DNA of 64,000 nt from Hanstruepera neustonica (GTDB taxonomy: Bacteria > Bacteroidota > Bacteroidia > Flavobacteriales > Flavobacteriaceae). Of the stretch, positions 52,112 through 62,011 are shown piece after piece. Within the stretch, counting starts at the first letter, position 1. Each line of letters opens with the position of its first letter. The DNA is taken from NCBI RefSeq assembly GCF_002895005.1, contig NZ_POWF01000010.1:53872-117871 (forward strand). Direction: 5' to 3'. A program made the position numbers and the translations under genes. Under the pieces are notes generated by a model. It made no database searches. It had not been told where the DNA came from and saw only the letters and a program-made list of their open reading frames with translations.

Positions 52112-52970
52112 AATGATAGACACTAAAAATTTTAGTTGCTTCATTGTAAGCGCTCTCAAAACTCATGGCATTGAGATCCGATTTCTTTTTGGAAGTGAAG
52201 TAAGAAAGCAGTTTTTCAGTAGGCATGTTCCCAGTGAGCTCATCTTTAGCCATCGGACAGCCGCCAAAGCCTTGAATGGCACCATCAAATCGTTTACAGC
52301 CAGCTCTATAGGCCGCATCCACCTTTTCAAACCAAGTGGAAGGTGTTGTATGTAAATGGGCACCAAATTCTATTTGAGAATATTTGGGAATTAAATTGGA
52401 AAACAAATAGTCAATATTTTCAGGGTCAGAGCTTCCTATAGTATCACTTAAGGATAATATCTTAACACCCATATTACTCAACCGCTCGGTCCACTCCCCT
52501 ACAATATCTACGTTCCAAGGGTCTCCATAAGGATTACCAAATCCCATAGAAATATATACCACAACTTCTTTATTTGATTTATTGGCAATTTCCAAAATCT
52601 CCTTTAGAGTAACCACCGATTGCGCAATGGTTTTATGGGTATTACGCATCTGGAAATTTTCAGAGATTGAAAACGGGTAACCTAAATAATTTATTTCTGG
52701 ATGTTGGGAGGCATCTTGAGCACCTCGAGTATTGGCAATAATGGCCAATAATTTAGAAGTGGTTTTTGATAAATCCAACTGTGAAAGCACTTCAGCTGTA
52801 TCAACCATTTGCGGTATTGCTTTGGGAGACACAAAACTTCCAAAATCAATAGTATCAAATCCCACGCGTAACAATGACTGGATATATTGCACCTTTTTTT
52901 CAGTAGGAATAAAATCCTTGATACCTTGCATGGCATCACGTGGACATTCAATGATTTTGATTTCAGACAT
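52110..52970 (-). CDS. Hydroxymethylglutaryl-CoA lyase
   Basis: 286 residues from ATG 52970 (MSEIKIIECPRDAMQG); a longer frame to 53063 adds residues without homology and is rejected. The TIM barrel has ECPRDAMQGIKDFIPT, the first metal/active-site region, the HLHTTP metal ligands, and the loop cysteine in IQGFGGCPMAKDELTGNMPT. It cleaves HMG-CoA to acetoacetate and acetyl-CoA, the last step of leucine degradation. The usual E-V-G-P-R-D-G-L-Q is written E-C-P-R-D-A-M-Q here, a shift I believe is normal in flavobacteria. Divergent from the acetyltransferase gene. Confidence 0.9.
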   Translation of the reverse strand: MSEIKIIECPRDAMQGIKDFIPTEKKVQYIQSLLRVGFDTIDFGSFVSPKAIPQMVDTAEVLSQLDLSKTTSKLLAIIANTRGAQDASQHPEINYLGYPFSISENFQMRNTHKTIAQSVVTLKEILEIANKSNKEVVVYISMGFGNPYGDPWNVDIVGEWTERLSNMGVKILSLSDTIGSSDPENIDYLFSNLIPKYSQIEFGAHLHTTPSTWFEKVDAAYRAGCKRFDGAIQGFGGCPMAKDELTGNMPTEKLLSYFTSKKKSDLNAMSFESAYNEATKIFSVYH

Positions 52971-53081
52971 AATCTCAAAAATAGGATTTTTACCCATTAG
53001 TAAAAAACAATTTAGCTGTGATTCTATTTTTATTAGATTTACAAAACCGTAATAGCTTGGCAACCTGATAAATTATAAAAA

Positions 53082-53573
53082 TTGATTAAAACTGTCACAT
53101 CAAAATCAGCAATAAAAATAACTGCCCAATTAGCGCACAGCATTTGGAATCAACATTATGTGCCCATCATTGGTCAAGACCAAGTGGATTATATGATTGA
53201 AAAATTCCAAAGTGAAACAGCCATAACTCAACAAATACAGGAAGGTTATCAGTATTTCATGATTGAACACCAATCGCGTCCTTGTGGTTATTTAGCTTTG
53301 GTACCTAATCCAGTTGAAGGTAAAATCATGATCAGCAAGATTTATGTCGATAGTCATTACCGAGGTTTGGGTCTAGGTCTTGCGCTTTTGGATTTCACAG
53401 TTAAAAAAGCTCAAAACGAAGGTTTCAAAACAATCTGGTTAACGGTCAATAAATACAATACCCATTCCATACAATGGTATGAAAAACAAGGGTTTCAAAT
53501 AAAGGAAAAAGTTGAGTTTGATATTGGCAATGGCTTTATCATGGATGATTACCTCCTTGAAAAACCTGTTTAG
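53082..53573 (+). CDS. GNAT family N-acetyltransferase
   Basis: 163 residues starting at TTG 53082; there is no ATG until about residue 38, which would delete conserved sequence (ITAQLAHSIWNQHYVPII). The GNAT acetyl-CoA site is ISKIYVDSHYRGLGLGLALLDF (R-x-x-G-x-G/A type, residues 83-105), followed by IWLTVNKYNTHSIQWYEKQGF. It transfers an acetyl group from acetyl-CoA to an amine; the substrate is not apparent. Divergent from HMG-CoA lyase, and its stop is 3 bp from the convergent pyrD. Confidence 0.87.
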   Translation: MIKTVTSKSAIKITAQLAHSIWNQHYVPIIGQDQVDYMIEKFQSETAITQQIQEGYQYFMIEHQSRPCGYLALVPNPVEGKIMISKIYVDSHYRGLGLGLALLDFTVKKAQNEGFKTIWLTVNKYNTHSIQWYEKQGFQIKEKVEFDIGNGFIMDDYLLEKPV

Positions 53574-53576
53574 TTG

Positions 53577-54596
53577 TTAGGCTCTTTCAAGCAATGCCTT
53601 ATTGATAGCTTTAACCAGTTTAGGTCCTTCATAAATAAAACCAGTATATAGTTGAATTAAATCGGCACCTGCATCCAGTTTTTCCAAAGCATCGGCAACC
53701 GAATGAATACCACCCACACCTATAATCGGAAAAGCCTTATGACTTTTTTCTGAAAGAAAACGAATCACTTCCGTGGACCGTCCAGTTAACGGTTTACCAC
53801 TCAAGCCACCAACCTCATCTTTATTTTCAGATTTAAGACCGGTTCTTGAAATGGTGGTATTGGTTGCGATTACACCATCAATTTTAGTGTCTTTAACAAT
53901 ATCAATAATATCCAGTAATTGCGAATCGGTTAAATCGGGTGCTATTTTTAATAGAATGGGTTTGGGATTTTCTTTTTTTGAATTTAAGTCCTTTAAAGTT
54001 TGTAATAACTTGGTAAGAGGCTCTTTATCTTGTAACTCCCGTAAATTAGGCGTGTTTGGTGAACTGACGTTGACCACAAAATAATCCACATAATCAAACA
54101 AAGCATTAAAACATAGCTTGTAATCGTTTACCGCTTCTTCGTTGGGTGTCACCTTGTTTTTACCAATATTGCCGCCAATCAGGACATCTGTATTTTTTTT
54201 TAAACGTTCAACAGCTTCAGCTACACCACCATTATTAAATCCCATACGGTTAATAATAGCCGAATCTGATTGTAAACGAAATAATCGTTTTTTAGGATTA
54301 CCAGGTTGTGCCTTTGGCGTAAGCGTACCGATTTCAATGAAACCAAACCCTAAATTGGACAACTCATTAAATAATTTGGCATCCTTATCAAAACCAGCTG
54401 CTAATCCTACAGGATTCTTGAATTTTAATCCAAATAATTGACGTTCAAGTTTTGTATCATCCACACAGTAAAGGCTTCTAAACATATTAGACATCAATGG
54501 AATCCTATTCAGAAACCGTATCATTGAAAAGGTGAAATGATGAATTTTTTCAGGATCAAATAGAAAAAAAAGTGGTCGGATGATTAATTTGTACAT
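53577..54596 (-). CDS. pyrD: Dihydroorotate dehydrogenase (quinone), class 2
   Basis: 339 residues from ATG 54596 ([20 protein letters not shown]); a start at 54617 adds seven residues and is less likely. The N-terminal amphipathic hairpin and length mark the membrane-associated class 2 enzyme that passes electrons from dihydroorotate to quinone. Motifs: [54 protein letters not shown] with the catalytic Ser in the loop, and [19 protein letters not shown]-dependent, fourth step of UMP synthesis. Convergent with the acetyltransferase. Confidence 0.95.
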   Translation of the reverse strand: MYKLIIRPLFFLFDPEKIHHFTFSMIRFLNRIPLMSNMFRSLYCVDDTKLERQLFGLKFKNPVGLAAGFDKDAKLFNELSNLGFGFIEIGTLTPKAQPGNPKKRLFRLQSDSAIINRMGFNNGGVAEAVERLKKNTDVLIGGNIGKNKVTPNEEAVNDYKLCFNALFDYVDYFVVNVSSPNTPNLRELQDKEPLTKLLQTLKDLNSKKENPKPILLKIAPDLTDSQLLDIIDIVKDTKIDGVIATNTTISRTGLKSENKDEVGGLSGKPLTGRSTEVIRFLSEKSHKAFPIIGVGGIHSVADALEKLDAGADLIQLYTGFIYEGPKLVKAINKALLERA

Positions 54597-54652
54597 CGGT
54601 GGATTTTTGAGGAACAAAAATACAATTCTATTTAAGGAAATTTTCCTAAAAG

Positions 54653-55321
54653 TTAGTCTTTTTGTGAGTGTCTAATGTATTTTTCCACGACAACCGCCGT
54701 AATAATGACCAAATAAAACTGACCAACCATAGCTATAAACATAGACGCTTTTTGGGCAATGTCAGAAATTGGTGTGATATCACCATAACCAATGGTCATT
54801 AAGGTAATGTAACTGTAATACATCAAATCATCGATATTTTTAGGGGTCATTCCTGTTTCCTGCAACCCACTAAAAGAACCTGGATTGATAAGTTCTATAC
54901 AATTAAAAATAAAAAATCCAATGAGCCCCAAGGAAATATAACCACTCATCAATCCATAAATAACTGTTTTATTGACTTTTTTCGCTTTCCAAACTTGAGA
55001 AATAATTTCGAAGGTTGTTAAACTGTAAAAAATAAAATAAATAAAAAAGCGTACATATTCTAATACATGTTCTTCAGAACTTAAAAAATAACGGTATAAA
55101 AAAACGCCAATTGTAACGAATAAAATAACTCTAACAATTATTGATTGTTTTCGTCTCTTTTTAAATATCACCAACCCAGACGCTATATTAATAACAAACA
55201 GCACAGGCATAACAAGGGTATTTAAAAAATACTTCGGAAAAATAAGTGAGCCAAAGAGAATTAAAACCAGACTAAAAAAGAAAAGTTCAAAACGATATTG
55301 ATAGAGTCTTTTTAAAACCAC
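54653..55321 (-). CDS. Potassium channel family protein (six-span, no regulatory domain)
   Basis: 222 residues. Six hydrophobic segments (about 11-29, 32-52, 60-80, 88-108, 118-143, 193-214) flank a pore loop with the selectivity filter TIGYGD at residues 176-181, preceded by YYSYITLM. There is no RCK/TrkA or cyclic-nucleotide domain, and no voltage-sensor arginine array is clear. It begins 1 bp after the RND pump stop codon, so it is the last gene of the efflux operon. Potassium is the likely ion; gating is unknown. Association with an efflux pump is unusual. Confidence 0.9.
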   Translation of the reverse strand: MVLKRLYQYRFELFFFSLVLILFGSLIFPKYFLNTLVMPVLFVINIASGLVIFKKRRKQSIIVRVILFVTIGVFLYRYFLSSEEHVLEYVRFFIYFIFYSLTTFEIISQVWKAKKVNKTVIYGLMSGYISLGLIGFFIFNCIELINPGSFSGLQETGMTPKNIDDLMYYSYITLMTIGYGDITPISDIAQKASMFIAMVGQFYLVIITAVVVEKYIRHSQKD

Positions 55322-55322
55322 T

Positions 55323-58300
55323 TTAATCTTCCATTAATTTTTCATTGAATTCATAATCCTTGTAATTCACCTTATACAAAACGCTGTAAAACGATGGGAT
55401 AAATAATAAGGTTATAAACGTACCAAACAAAAGACCTACCATGATACTAACGGCCATACCTTCCCACATTTCACCGCCACTCAAATACAATGGTATTAAA
55501 CCTAACACCGTAGTAAAGGTTGCTAATAAAATAGGTCTGAAGCGTTGCAAACAAGCGGCAATAATAGCATCCTGAATGGGTCTTTTTATTTCGGTTTCTT
55601 CAATTTGAATCCTGTCAATCAAAACGATAGCATTATTAATAACTATTCCAGCCAACGATATCACACCTAAAAACGGCATGAATCCAAATGGTTCTTGGAA
55701 TATTAGAAGTCCAATGACGACACCAATAATTCCTAATGGAATCGTCGAGGCCACCATGGTAGTTTTTCTAACCGAATTAAATTGAATAATAAGCAATAAA
55801 ATAATAATGAATCCTGACAATGGTAAATAACCTATAACCGCTCCCATATTTTCAGCCGTGTTTTCTGCATCACCTCCAAATTTATAGGTGTATCCTTCTG
55901 GCCAGGTTTTAGACTGTTCGGCTATCCAAGGTGTTATTTCCTTCATTATAGCTGAAGCGTTACCATCATCATTTAACTCACTGGAGACCACTATCGTTCT
56001 ATCAATATCCAAACGCTTTATTTTGGCATATTGCCATTCTGGAATTATGGTAGCCACTTGACTTAAAGGGACACTCTTACCCGTATTTTGAGCATAAACA
56101 TTTAAGGTTTCTATGGAAGCCAATGTTTGTTGCTGACTACCGTCACTTCGCATTAGAATAGGAATAGATTTATCATCCTCACGATACTCCCCTGTTTTAA
56201 AACCATCTAAAACCGTTTGTAAAGATGTTGCGATATCCTGGTTAGAAACACCCGCCAAACGAGCTTTGTTTTGATCAATGTTGACAACAAACTTTTTACT
56301 TTTTGGTCCCCAATCGTCTTTGACATTTTTGGTTCCGGTTATTTTGGATAGTTTTTGTTTGGTTTGTTCCGATAAGGCTGCCAATATATCTGGATTATCT
56401 CCAGATATTTTGACCTCAATGGGCGTACCACCACCTCCTGAACCCAACAGACTCACTTTAATGTCGGCATCCGGGAAATTATTAAAACAAAATGCATCTA
56501 GTTTATTCACCAACTCATTGTTATAAATGGCATCAGAAACATTCACCAGCATATGTCCATAACTAGCATCGGGTTCATCGGGAGTATAGCCTAAATCATA
56601 AGATTCCGGTCCTTTTCCAACATATGAAGACCAATCGGTAATACCATTTTCACGAGTTTCATTGACTAAAAGCGAATCACGCATGTAAACCTCCAATTCT
56701 TCAACCAATTCTTGAGTGCGTTCAATTCGCGTCCCTTGGGTTAAGTTAATGTCTACCGTAATCATGTTTCGATCACTATCCGGAAAGAAAATGAATGGAA
56801 TTTTCGTGAACCCATAAAGCGATAACATAAATAGTCCCACTATTACTAGAAGCACGGTAACTTTTATAGATAATGCCTTCAGAATTAAATCCTTGTAATA
56901 GCCTTTTAATTTAAATATGACTTTATCGATAGCACTAGGTTCACGTTCTGCTTTAGGTTTTATTTTCAAAAATAAAACACAGAACAAGGTAATTACGGTT
57001 AAAGCTAAAAGCCAGGACGATAATAAAGCCAGAGATATTACCACGAAAATAGGTCCTACAATGTCACCCATAGTCGATTCAGCCAAATAAAAAGCCAAAA
57101 ATGCCGCAGAGGTCGTTAAGGTTGAAATTAACAGTGGTGTAAATAATTCGGAACAGGCTTCAATGGCTGCTGTTTTAGCAGCTGTGCCATTTTCCATTTT
57201 AACCATTACGGTTTCTGCCACAACTATGGCATTATCGACCATCATACCCAAAGCCATAATTAAGGCTGCCAAAGTCACCTGATTTAAACCCATACTGATG
57301 ACTCCCATAAGCATCAACGTCATAATAGTCACTAAAGGAATCAGGCTGGCAATGATGGCTCCTGTTCGAACACCTAAAAATATAAGCATCACCAATAATA
57401 CTATCACAATAGATTGCATGAGATTGACAATGAAATCACTGATTTTAACATCAATATATTTATCTAAAGAAGCCAATCGTGTTAACTCGAGTCCAACAGG
57501 CAACTTATTTTGCCAGTCGGAAATTACCTGATTCACATCTGCTCCCAATTGAATGACATTGGCACCTTCTTTCAAACTCACATGCATGGAAATGGCATCT
57601 TTGCCATTTACCTTCACGATTTGAGTTGGTGGATCGATATAACCTTTGACAATGGTTGTAATATCACCCAAGTAAACCATTTGAGTCCCATCACCTACCG
57701 GAATTAATGTATTTTCAATATCCTCAACCGAATTAAAATTACCAGTAGGTTCCAAAATAATGCGTTCATTTTGAAGATTGACCTGACCTCCTGAACTCAA
57801 TATATTGGTGGCACTGATAGCTGATTGTAATTTAGATGCTGATAAACCATATTCTTTTAAACGAGAATTATCAAACTCTACAAAAACGCGTTCGTCTTGC
57901 ACCCCTCCTAATTCCACTTTAGCGGCAAACTCCAGTTTAATTAAATCGTCTTTGATATCATCAATGTATTCCTTTGATTCGGCATAGGAAAATCCATCTG
58001 AAACCAAGCCCACAGCAATTCCAAACACTTCGCCAATACCATCATCATCCAAAAAAGGCACAGCACCAGAAGGCAATCCTTCGATGGCATCCAACTTACG
58101 ACGTAATCTGTCCCAAACAGCTTGTAATTTTTCAGGCTTGACCTCATCTTTTAACTCCACCGTGACCACTGACAAACCAGAACGTGACGTACTACTAACT
58201 TCTTTTAACTCCGGAAGTTCCTGGGAAATTTTTTCAACCTTATCCGTTACCAATAGCTCCACACGTTCCGGACTCGCTCCCGGAAATTGCGTGACGATAG

Positions 58301-58436
58301 TAGCTACTCGAACCGTATAGGGTGGCATACTATCACGTGATAATCCTTGGTACATGACGATACCCATTAACACAATGGTGGCAAGAACCGTAAAGGTAAT
58401 TCTATTGCGTTCTATTGAAAACTGGGCTAAATTCAT
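55323..58436 (-). CDS. Efflux RND transporter permease subunit
   Basis: 1037 residues, the usual length for the AcrB superfamily, with twelve membrane helices in two halves and two large periplasmic loops. The first half has the R-N-R-I-T-F-T-V start and the proton-relay region GMMVDNAIVVAETV with Asp401. The second half has AGIVINNAIVLIDRI, lacking the Lys of AcrB, so its proton-coupling residues differ from the classical HAE1 set. It exports substrates from the periplasm or inner membrane outward through the TolC-like partner. The gene follows the adaptor by 7 bp and precedes the K+ channel by 1 bp. Substrate not determinable; probable multidrug/HAE1-like. Confidence 0.95.
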   Translation of the reverse strand: MNLAQFSIERNRITFTVLATIVLMGIVMYQGLSRDSMPPYTVRVATIVTQFPGASPERVELLVTDKVEKISQELPELKEVSSTSRSGLSVVTVELKDEVKPEKLQAVWDRLRRKLDAIEGLPSGAVPFLDDDGIGEVFGIAVGLVSDGFSYAESKEYIDDIKDDLIKLEFAAKVELGGVQDERVFVEFDNSRLKEYGLSASKLQSAISATNILSSGGQVNLQNERIILEPTGNFNSVEDIENTLIPVGDGTQMVYLGDITTIVKGYIDPPTQIVKVNGKDAISMHVSLKEGANVIQLGADVNQVISDWQNKLPVGLELTRLASLDKYIDVKISDFIVNLMQSIVIVLLVMLIFLGVRTGAIIASLIPLVTIMTLMLMGVISMGLNQVTLAALIMALGMMVDNAIVVAETVMVKMENGTAAKTAAIEACSELFTPLLISTLTTSAAFLAFYLAESTMGDIVGPIFVVISLALLSSWLLALTVITLFCVLFLKIKPKAEREPSAIDKVIFKLKGYYKDLILKALSIKVTVLLVIVGLFMLSLYGFTKIPFIFFPDSDRNMITVDINLTQGTRIERTQELVEELEVYMRDSLLVNETRENGITDWSSYVGKGPESYDLGYTPDEPDASYGHMLVNVSDAIYNNELVNKLDAFCFNNFPDADIKVSLLGSGGGGTPIEVKISGDNPDILAALSEQTKQKLSKITGTKNVKDDWGPKSKKFVVNIDQNKARLAGVSNQDIATSLQTVLDGFKTGEYREDDKSIPILMRSDGSQQQTLASIETLNVYAQNTGKSVPLSQVATIIPEWQYAKIKRLDIDRTIVVSSELNDDGNASAIMKEITPWIAEQSKTWPEGYTYKFGGDAENTAENMGAVIGYLPLSGFIIILLLIIQFNSVRKTTMVASTIPLGIIGVVIGLLIFQEPFGFMPFLGVISLAGIVINNAIVLIDRIQIEETEIKRPIQDAIIAACLQRFRPILLATFTTVLGLIPLYLSGGEMWEGMAVSIMVGLLFGTFITLLFIPSFYSVLYKVNYKDYEFNEKLMED

Positions 58437-58443
58437 CTAGCAG

Positions 58444-59532
58444 TTAATTAAGTTTTACCTGTTGTCCGTCAAGCAAAGTCTGTAAACCAGCTGTGGCTAT
58501 TTTTTGTCCTGCCTCCAATCCAGATGTGACTAAAAAACCTTCCGATGTCAACGCTCCCAATGTAACGGGTTGACGCTTGACTATATGCTTGTCTTGATTT
58601 TCCTCAATGACAAAAACAAAACGGCTTTCACCATCTTCGCCGACACTTACTGCAGGTATAACCAGCTCTCTTTTTACCTGATCTTCCATTCCAAATTCAA
58701 ACATAACATTCGCAGCCATACCACTTTTTATAGCTTCATCATTATCATTAATGGTTACTCGAATAGGATAGGTTGATGTATTCTGGTCTAGTGCCGGAGC
58801 AACCTCTGAAACTGTGGCATCAAATTGTTTATTAGGTATCGCTGTAAAAGACACCTTTACCTTCATGCCTTTATTCACATTGTTAATCACACTTTCTGGT
58901 AAACCCAAAGCAATTTCAATAGCCGTTCCAGCATTCAATACACCAATGATTTGACCAGGTGAGACATTTTCATCAACTTCAGCTACAACGGAAGCTATGG
59001 AACCGTTTTCTGGTGCATAGAGATACCCAAACTTAATTTGTTCAGCTTGAATGGACACACTGCGTTTAGCGGATTCAAAACTAGCTACAGCTGTTCGATA
59101 AGAATTCTTGGCAGCTTCATAATCACTTAATGATGCACTCCCCTTTTCATATAAGGTGCGTACACGATTCAAACTCAACTTGGCCGTATTCATTTGTGAC
59201 TCCGCACTATTCTTACTTTCCAAAGCACTCTCATAATTTAATCGTGCCTGCACATTATCCAATTGTGCCAATAAATCGCCTTTCTTGACCTGTTGTCCCA
59301 ATTTCATATCTAGCATCACAATAATTCCTGTATTCCTGAAACTCAAGTTGATTATTTTTTCGGTTTTTGCCGTACCACTAAAATTTCTAACCTTTTCACC
59401 ACCTGAATAGGTCACTTCGGTGTATTTAACGGGTCTTAATACCTCTGCCTTGGTTTCTTCTTTTTTACCACATGCCATAATCAGTATGGTTAAAAAGAGC
59501 ATCCAAATCTTACCTGTATGTTTCATAATCAT
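58444..59532 (-). CDS. Efflux RND periplasmic adaptor lipoprotein
   Basis: 362 residues (a second start at 59526 is equally possible). Signal MLFLTILIMAC ends in a lipobox Cys, so it is an anchored membrane-fusion protein. A lipoyl/barrel-sandwich domain (INLSFRNTGIIVMLDMKLGQ, then VKKGDLLAQLDN), a helical hairpin (about 90-160), and beta domains follow, with GYLYAPENGSIASVVAEVDENV completing the sandwich. It bridges the RND pump and the TolC-like channel. Part of the operon, 12 bp after the TolC fusion gene and 7 bp before the pump. Confidence 0.94.
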   Translation of the reverse strand: MIMKHTGKIWMLFLTILIMACGKKEETKAEVLRPVKYTEVTYSGGEKVRNFSGTAKTEKIINLSFRNTGIIVMLDMKLGQQVKKGDLLAQLDNVQARLNYESALESKNSAESQMNTAKLSLNRVRTLYEKGSASLSDYEAAKNSYRTAVASFESAKRSVSIQAEQIKFGYLYAPENGSIASVVAEVDENVSPGQIIGVLNAGTAIEIALGLPESVINNVNKGMKVKVSFTAIPNKQFDATVSEVAPALDQNTSTYPIRVTINDNDEAIKSGMAANVMFEFGMEDQVKRELVIPAVSVGEDGESRFVFVIEENQDKHIVKRQPVTLGALTSEGFLVTSGLEAGQKIATAGLQTLLDGQQVKLN

Positions 59533-59544
59533 TATGATAGTTTA

Positions 59545-61881
59545 TTAATCTTCAACACTGGCCTTAAATTCAATAAATCGAGCAATAAATTCCTGACGCT
59601 CGTCCGTAGTTTCCAGTAAAAAGAAATTTCCAATATAGCGCTCCAAAGTCAACATAGCCAATAAATAATTGTACGTAGCGTTACTACTGGCCAATTGTGC
59701 TTTTAAATAATTGTTTTGGGCATCCAACAACTGAATAATATTAACAGCACCATTCTCATAAGAGGTTTGGGTTAATTCTAAAACCTCCTTGGCCGTCTCT
59801 TCAAATACTTTTGACAATTCAATATTGGTGATTTGATTGATAATATTTAAAACAGCATCATTGATATTCTTTTCAATTTCCAACTTAATATTATCGGAAG
59901 CAATACCCAACTGGTCTTTTTGAATAGTTGCAATTTGCTGATTTATATTCTGCTTATTCTGATTAAAGATTGGTAACGACAAGTTCAGACCAACATTATA
60001 AAACCCATCAGGAGGCGTCGTTAAAAAAGCTGGAAACGTACTACCTGCACCACTTCTGGAAAAAACATAGTTATACTTTCCTTGTAAAGCCACTGTTGGT
60101 AAAAAACGACCTGGACCAAATAGCTTTTCGCTGCGTTCGGTAGCCAATAAGTTATAATCCAAATATTTTAACTCTGGCGAATTGGTTAACGCTTCCTGAA
60201 CCAAAAATTGAATAAATGGTTTACGTTCCAAAGGATCATTCAACAAGTTACTAAAATCATGATAATCATAGGCCTCAAAAACACCCTGATCTAATTCGAC
60301 CTCATTCACATCAATACTATACCCAATTGGATTGTTCAATAATTGGTTCAATACATAAAACCCTTGTTTGAGCTGGTTAATAGATTCTATATTATCCTGC
60401 ATATTTTGAACCAGCTCACTTCGAAATCGTAACACATCCGATTTACCTGATTGACCAGCCTCAAAATTTTGAGCGGCTATTTGTAAATTACGCTTGGTGA
60501 GGTTTAAGTTTTTGTTTTTAATTTTATAATTGGCTTTTAATATCAATGCATTAAAATAAGCTGTAGCAGCCTCGAAAATAATATTCAATTGTTCCCTGTT
60601 ATAGTCCTCCTGCTGGGCTTTTTGAAGTGCTTGTTGAATACCAATATTGGCATTGGCTGCTTCAGAGAAAACCGTTTGTGATAAAGTGACATTACCCGAA
60701 GTTGAAAATTCGGGATTTTGTCCATTAGTGGCCGCTGCAAATTCAGGATCCACATAACTAGCAGAAGCTGCCGCAGAAACATCTGGCAAATAATTGCTTT
60801 TGGCTAATTGCGTATCTTTTTCTGAAAGACGTACATTTTGTTGACTTTCCTGTAAGCTTAAATTTTCTGCAATGACTTCTGTCATCACATCCACTAAACT
60901 ATAGATTTTTTCAGCATCCAATTCTGAAGCATCACCCACAAAATTGGTAGAGGCTATCAAACTATATTTCAAGGGAACTCCCAACTTTTCTGCTGTATTA
61001 AAATTGACAGTCAAGTTTTTGTTCAACGTTAAGAGGGATGATGGTTCCGCAAAATCATCATCTACAACAATGGACTCAACACTTAAGGCTACCCTTCTAA
61101 AAAACTGATTAATTTGTGATTGATCATGATTACTGGCTAAAAGTCCGTTCTCTACATCTTGAATAGGTGTTGTGGTAAATGATGGAATATTTTTAGCAAT
61201 TAACGCTTCTGAAATGGTTTTGATTTCAGCATCGGTTAAATACAGTCCTCCAGCAAAGTAAACAGCATCATAGCCATCTACTGAATTTATGATATCACTC
61301 GCCGTTTCAAAAGGTAATATGGTGAGATTTAAATCTAAATTACGTTCCAGATTAGGAATCATTTCAGCAATCGGTGTATAATCCATCACGCCGCGTTCTA
61401 ATATGATACCGACATTTTTACAGCCAACCAATTGCTTTAACAAGGTTAGATCTTCTTCATAGGATAAGGTTGTGAGTATGGATGTAAAATTGGGTGTGTC
61501 ATTTTGTATGGCATCACTGGAAAGAAACTCCTTATTAACTGTCCCAAATAATATGGTTGGTTTGGGATAATTCTCTATTTGCGAGATTACCGCATTATTA
61601 ATATTTCCAAAAGCGACAATAATATCAACTTCAGATAGCAACTGCTGGTAATTTTGAAGTGCCATGGCAGCGTCAAAATGATTAACTAATCTTGTTGCGC
61701 GGTCAAATTTAATAATGGCATCTTCACCAACTACTGCTTTTATCTCTGTTTCCAACTCATCTATTAATGCATCAATTTCTTCGTTCTTACTATCTAACAA
61801 ATAGCCTAATTCAAAAACTTTTTCTTGAGAGAAAACAGATAACCCAATAAAGAAGAGTAAACTTATAAACCAGAAGCGCAT
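59545..61881 (-). CDS. TolC-family outer-membrane channel fused to an N-terminal periplasmic-binding-protein-like domain
   Basis: 778 residues, against about 420-500 for normal TolC proteins. Signal peptide (FWFISLLFFIGLSVFSQ). Residues ~22-315 form a type I periplasmic-binding-protein-like domain: VDIIVAFGNINNAVISQ, then KPTILFGTVN, VGIILERGV and YDAVYFAGGLYLTDAE give the alternating strand-helix pattern of ABC-transporter substrate-binding (ABC_sub_bind type) domains. Residues ~325-760 are a TolC/OEP domain with paired coiled-coil halves (SNYLPDVSAAASASY, AATAYFNALILKANYK; GRFLPTVALQGKYNY, YENGAVNIIQLLDAQNNYLKAQ). It is the first gene of the efflux operon, followed by the adaptor and pump. 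The fusion suggests substrate sensing or capture at the channel. Confidence 0.93.
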   Translation of the reverse strand: MRFWFISLLFFIGLSVFSQEKVFELGYLLDSKNEEIDALIDELETEIKAVVGEDAIIKFDRATRLVNHFDAAMALQNYQQLLSEVDIIVAFGNINNAVISQIENYPKPTILFGTVNKEFLSSDAIQNDTPNFTSILTTLSYEEDLTLLKQLVGCKNVGIILERGVMDYTPIAEMIPNLERNLDLNLTILPFETASDIINSVDGYDAVYFAGGLYLTDAEIKTISEALIAKNIPSFTTTPIQDVENGLLASNHDQSQINQFFRRVALSVESIVVDDDFAEPSSLLTLNKNLTVNFNTAEKLGVPLKYSLIASTNFVGDASELDAEKIYSLVDVMTEVIAENLSLQESQQNVRLSEKDTQLAKSNYLPDVSAAASASYVDPEFAAATNGQNPEFSTSGNVTLSQTVFSEAANANIGIQQALQKAQQEDYNREQLNIIFEAATAYFNALILKANYKIKNKNLNLTKRNLQIAAQNFEAGQSGKSDVLRFRSELVQNMQDNIESINQLKQGFYVLNQLLNNPIGYSIDVNEVELDQGVFEAYDYHDFSNLLNDPLERKPFIQFLVQEALTNSPELKYLDYNLLATERSEKLFGPGRFLPTVALQGKYNYVFSRSGAGSTFPAFLTTPPDGFYNVGLNLSLPIFNQNKQNINQQIATIQKDQLGIASDNIKLEIEKNINDAVLNIINQITNIELSKVFEETAKEVLELTQTSYENGAVNIIQLLDAQNNYLKAQLASSNATYNYLLAMLTLERYIGNFFLLETTDERQEFIARFIEFKASVED

Positions 61882-61987
61882 TAAAACGTGTTTTATTGGT
61901 TAAAAATAGCTGTAATTTGATATTAAACAAAGAGTTAAGGCAAATTAAATTTACGGTCTATTATTTTATTAATGGGGAATGAAAGTT

Positions 61988-61995
61988 TATTTTTG
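61988..61995 (+). promoter_or_regulatory. -7 promoter box for pepT
   Basis: TATTTTTG, an exact TAnnTTTG, 16 bp before the pepT start. No -33 TTG at standard spacing. Confidence 0.5.
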
Positions 61996-62011
61996 AGAAA
62001 AATTAAACGAA

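Noticed and set aside
58326..58340. TATCACGTGATA palindrome considered as parS
   Set aside because: It lies inside the RND pump coding sequence (Ser-Arg-Asp-Ser), matches the parS consensus only at its core, and is a single copy.
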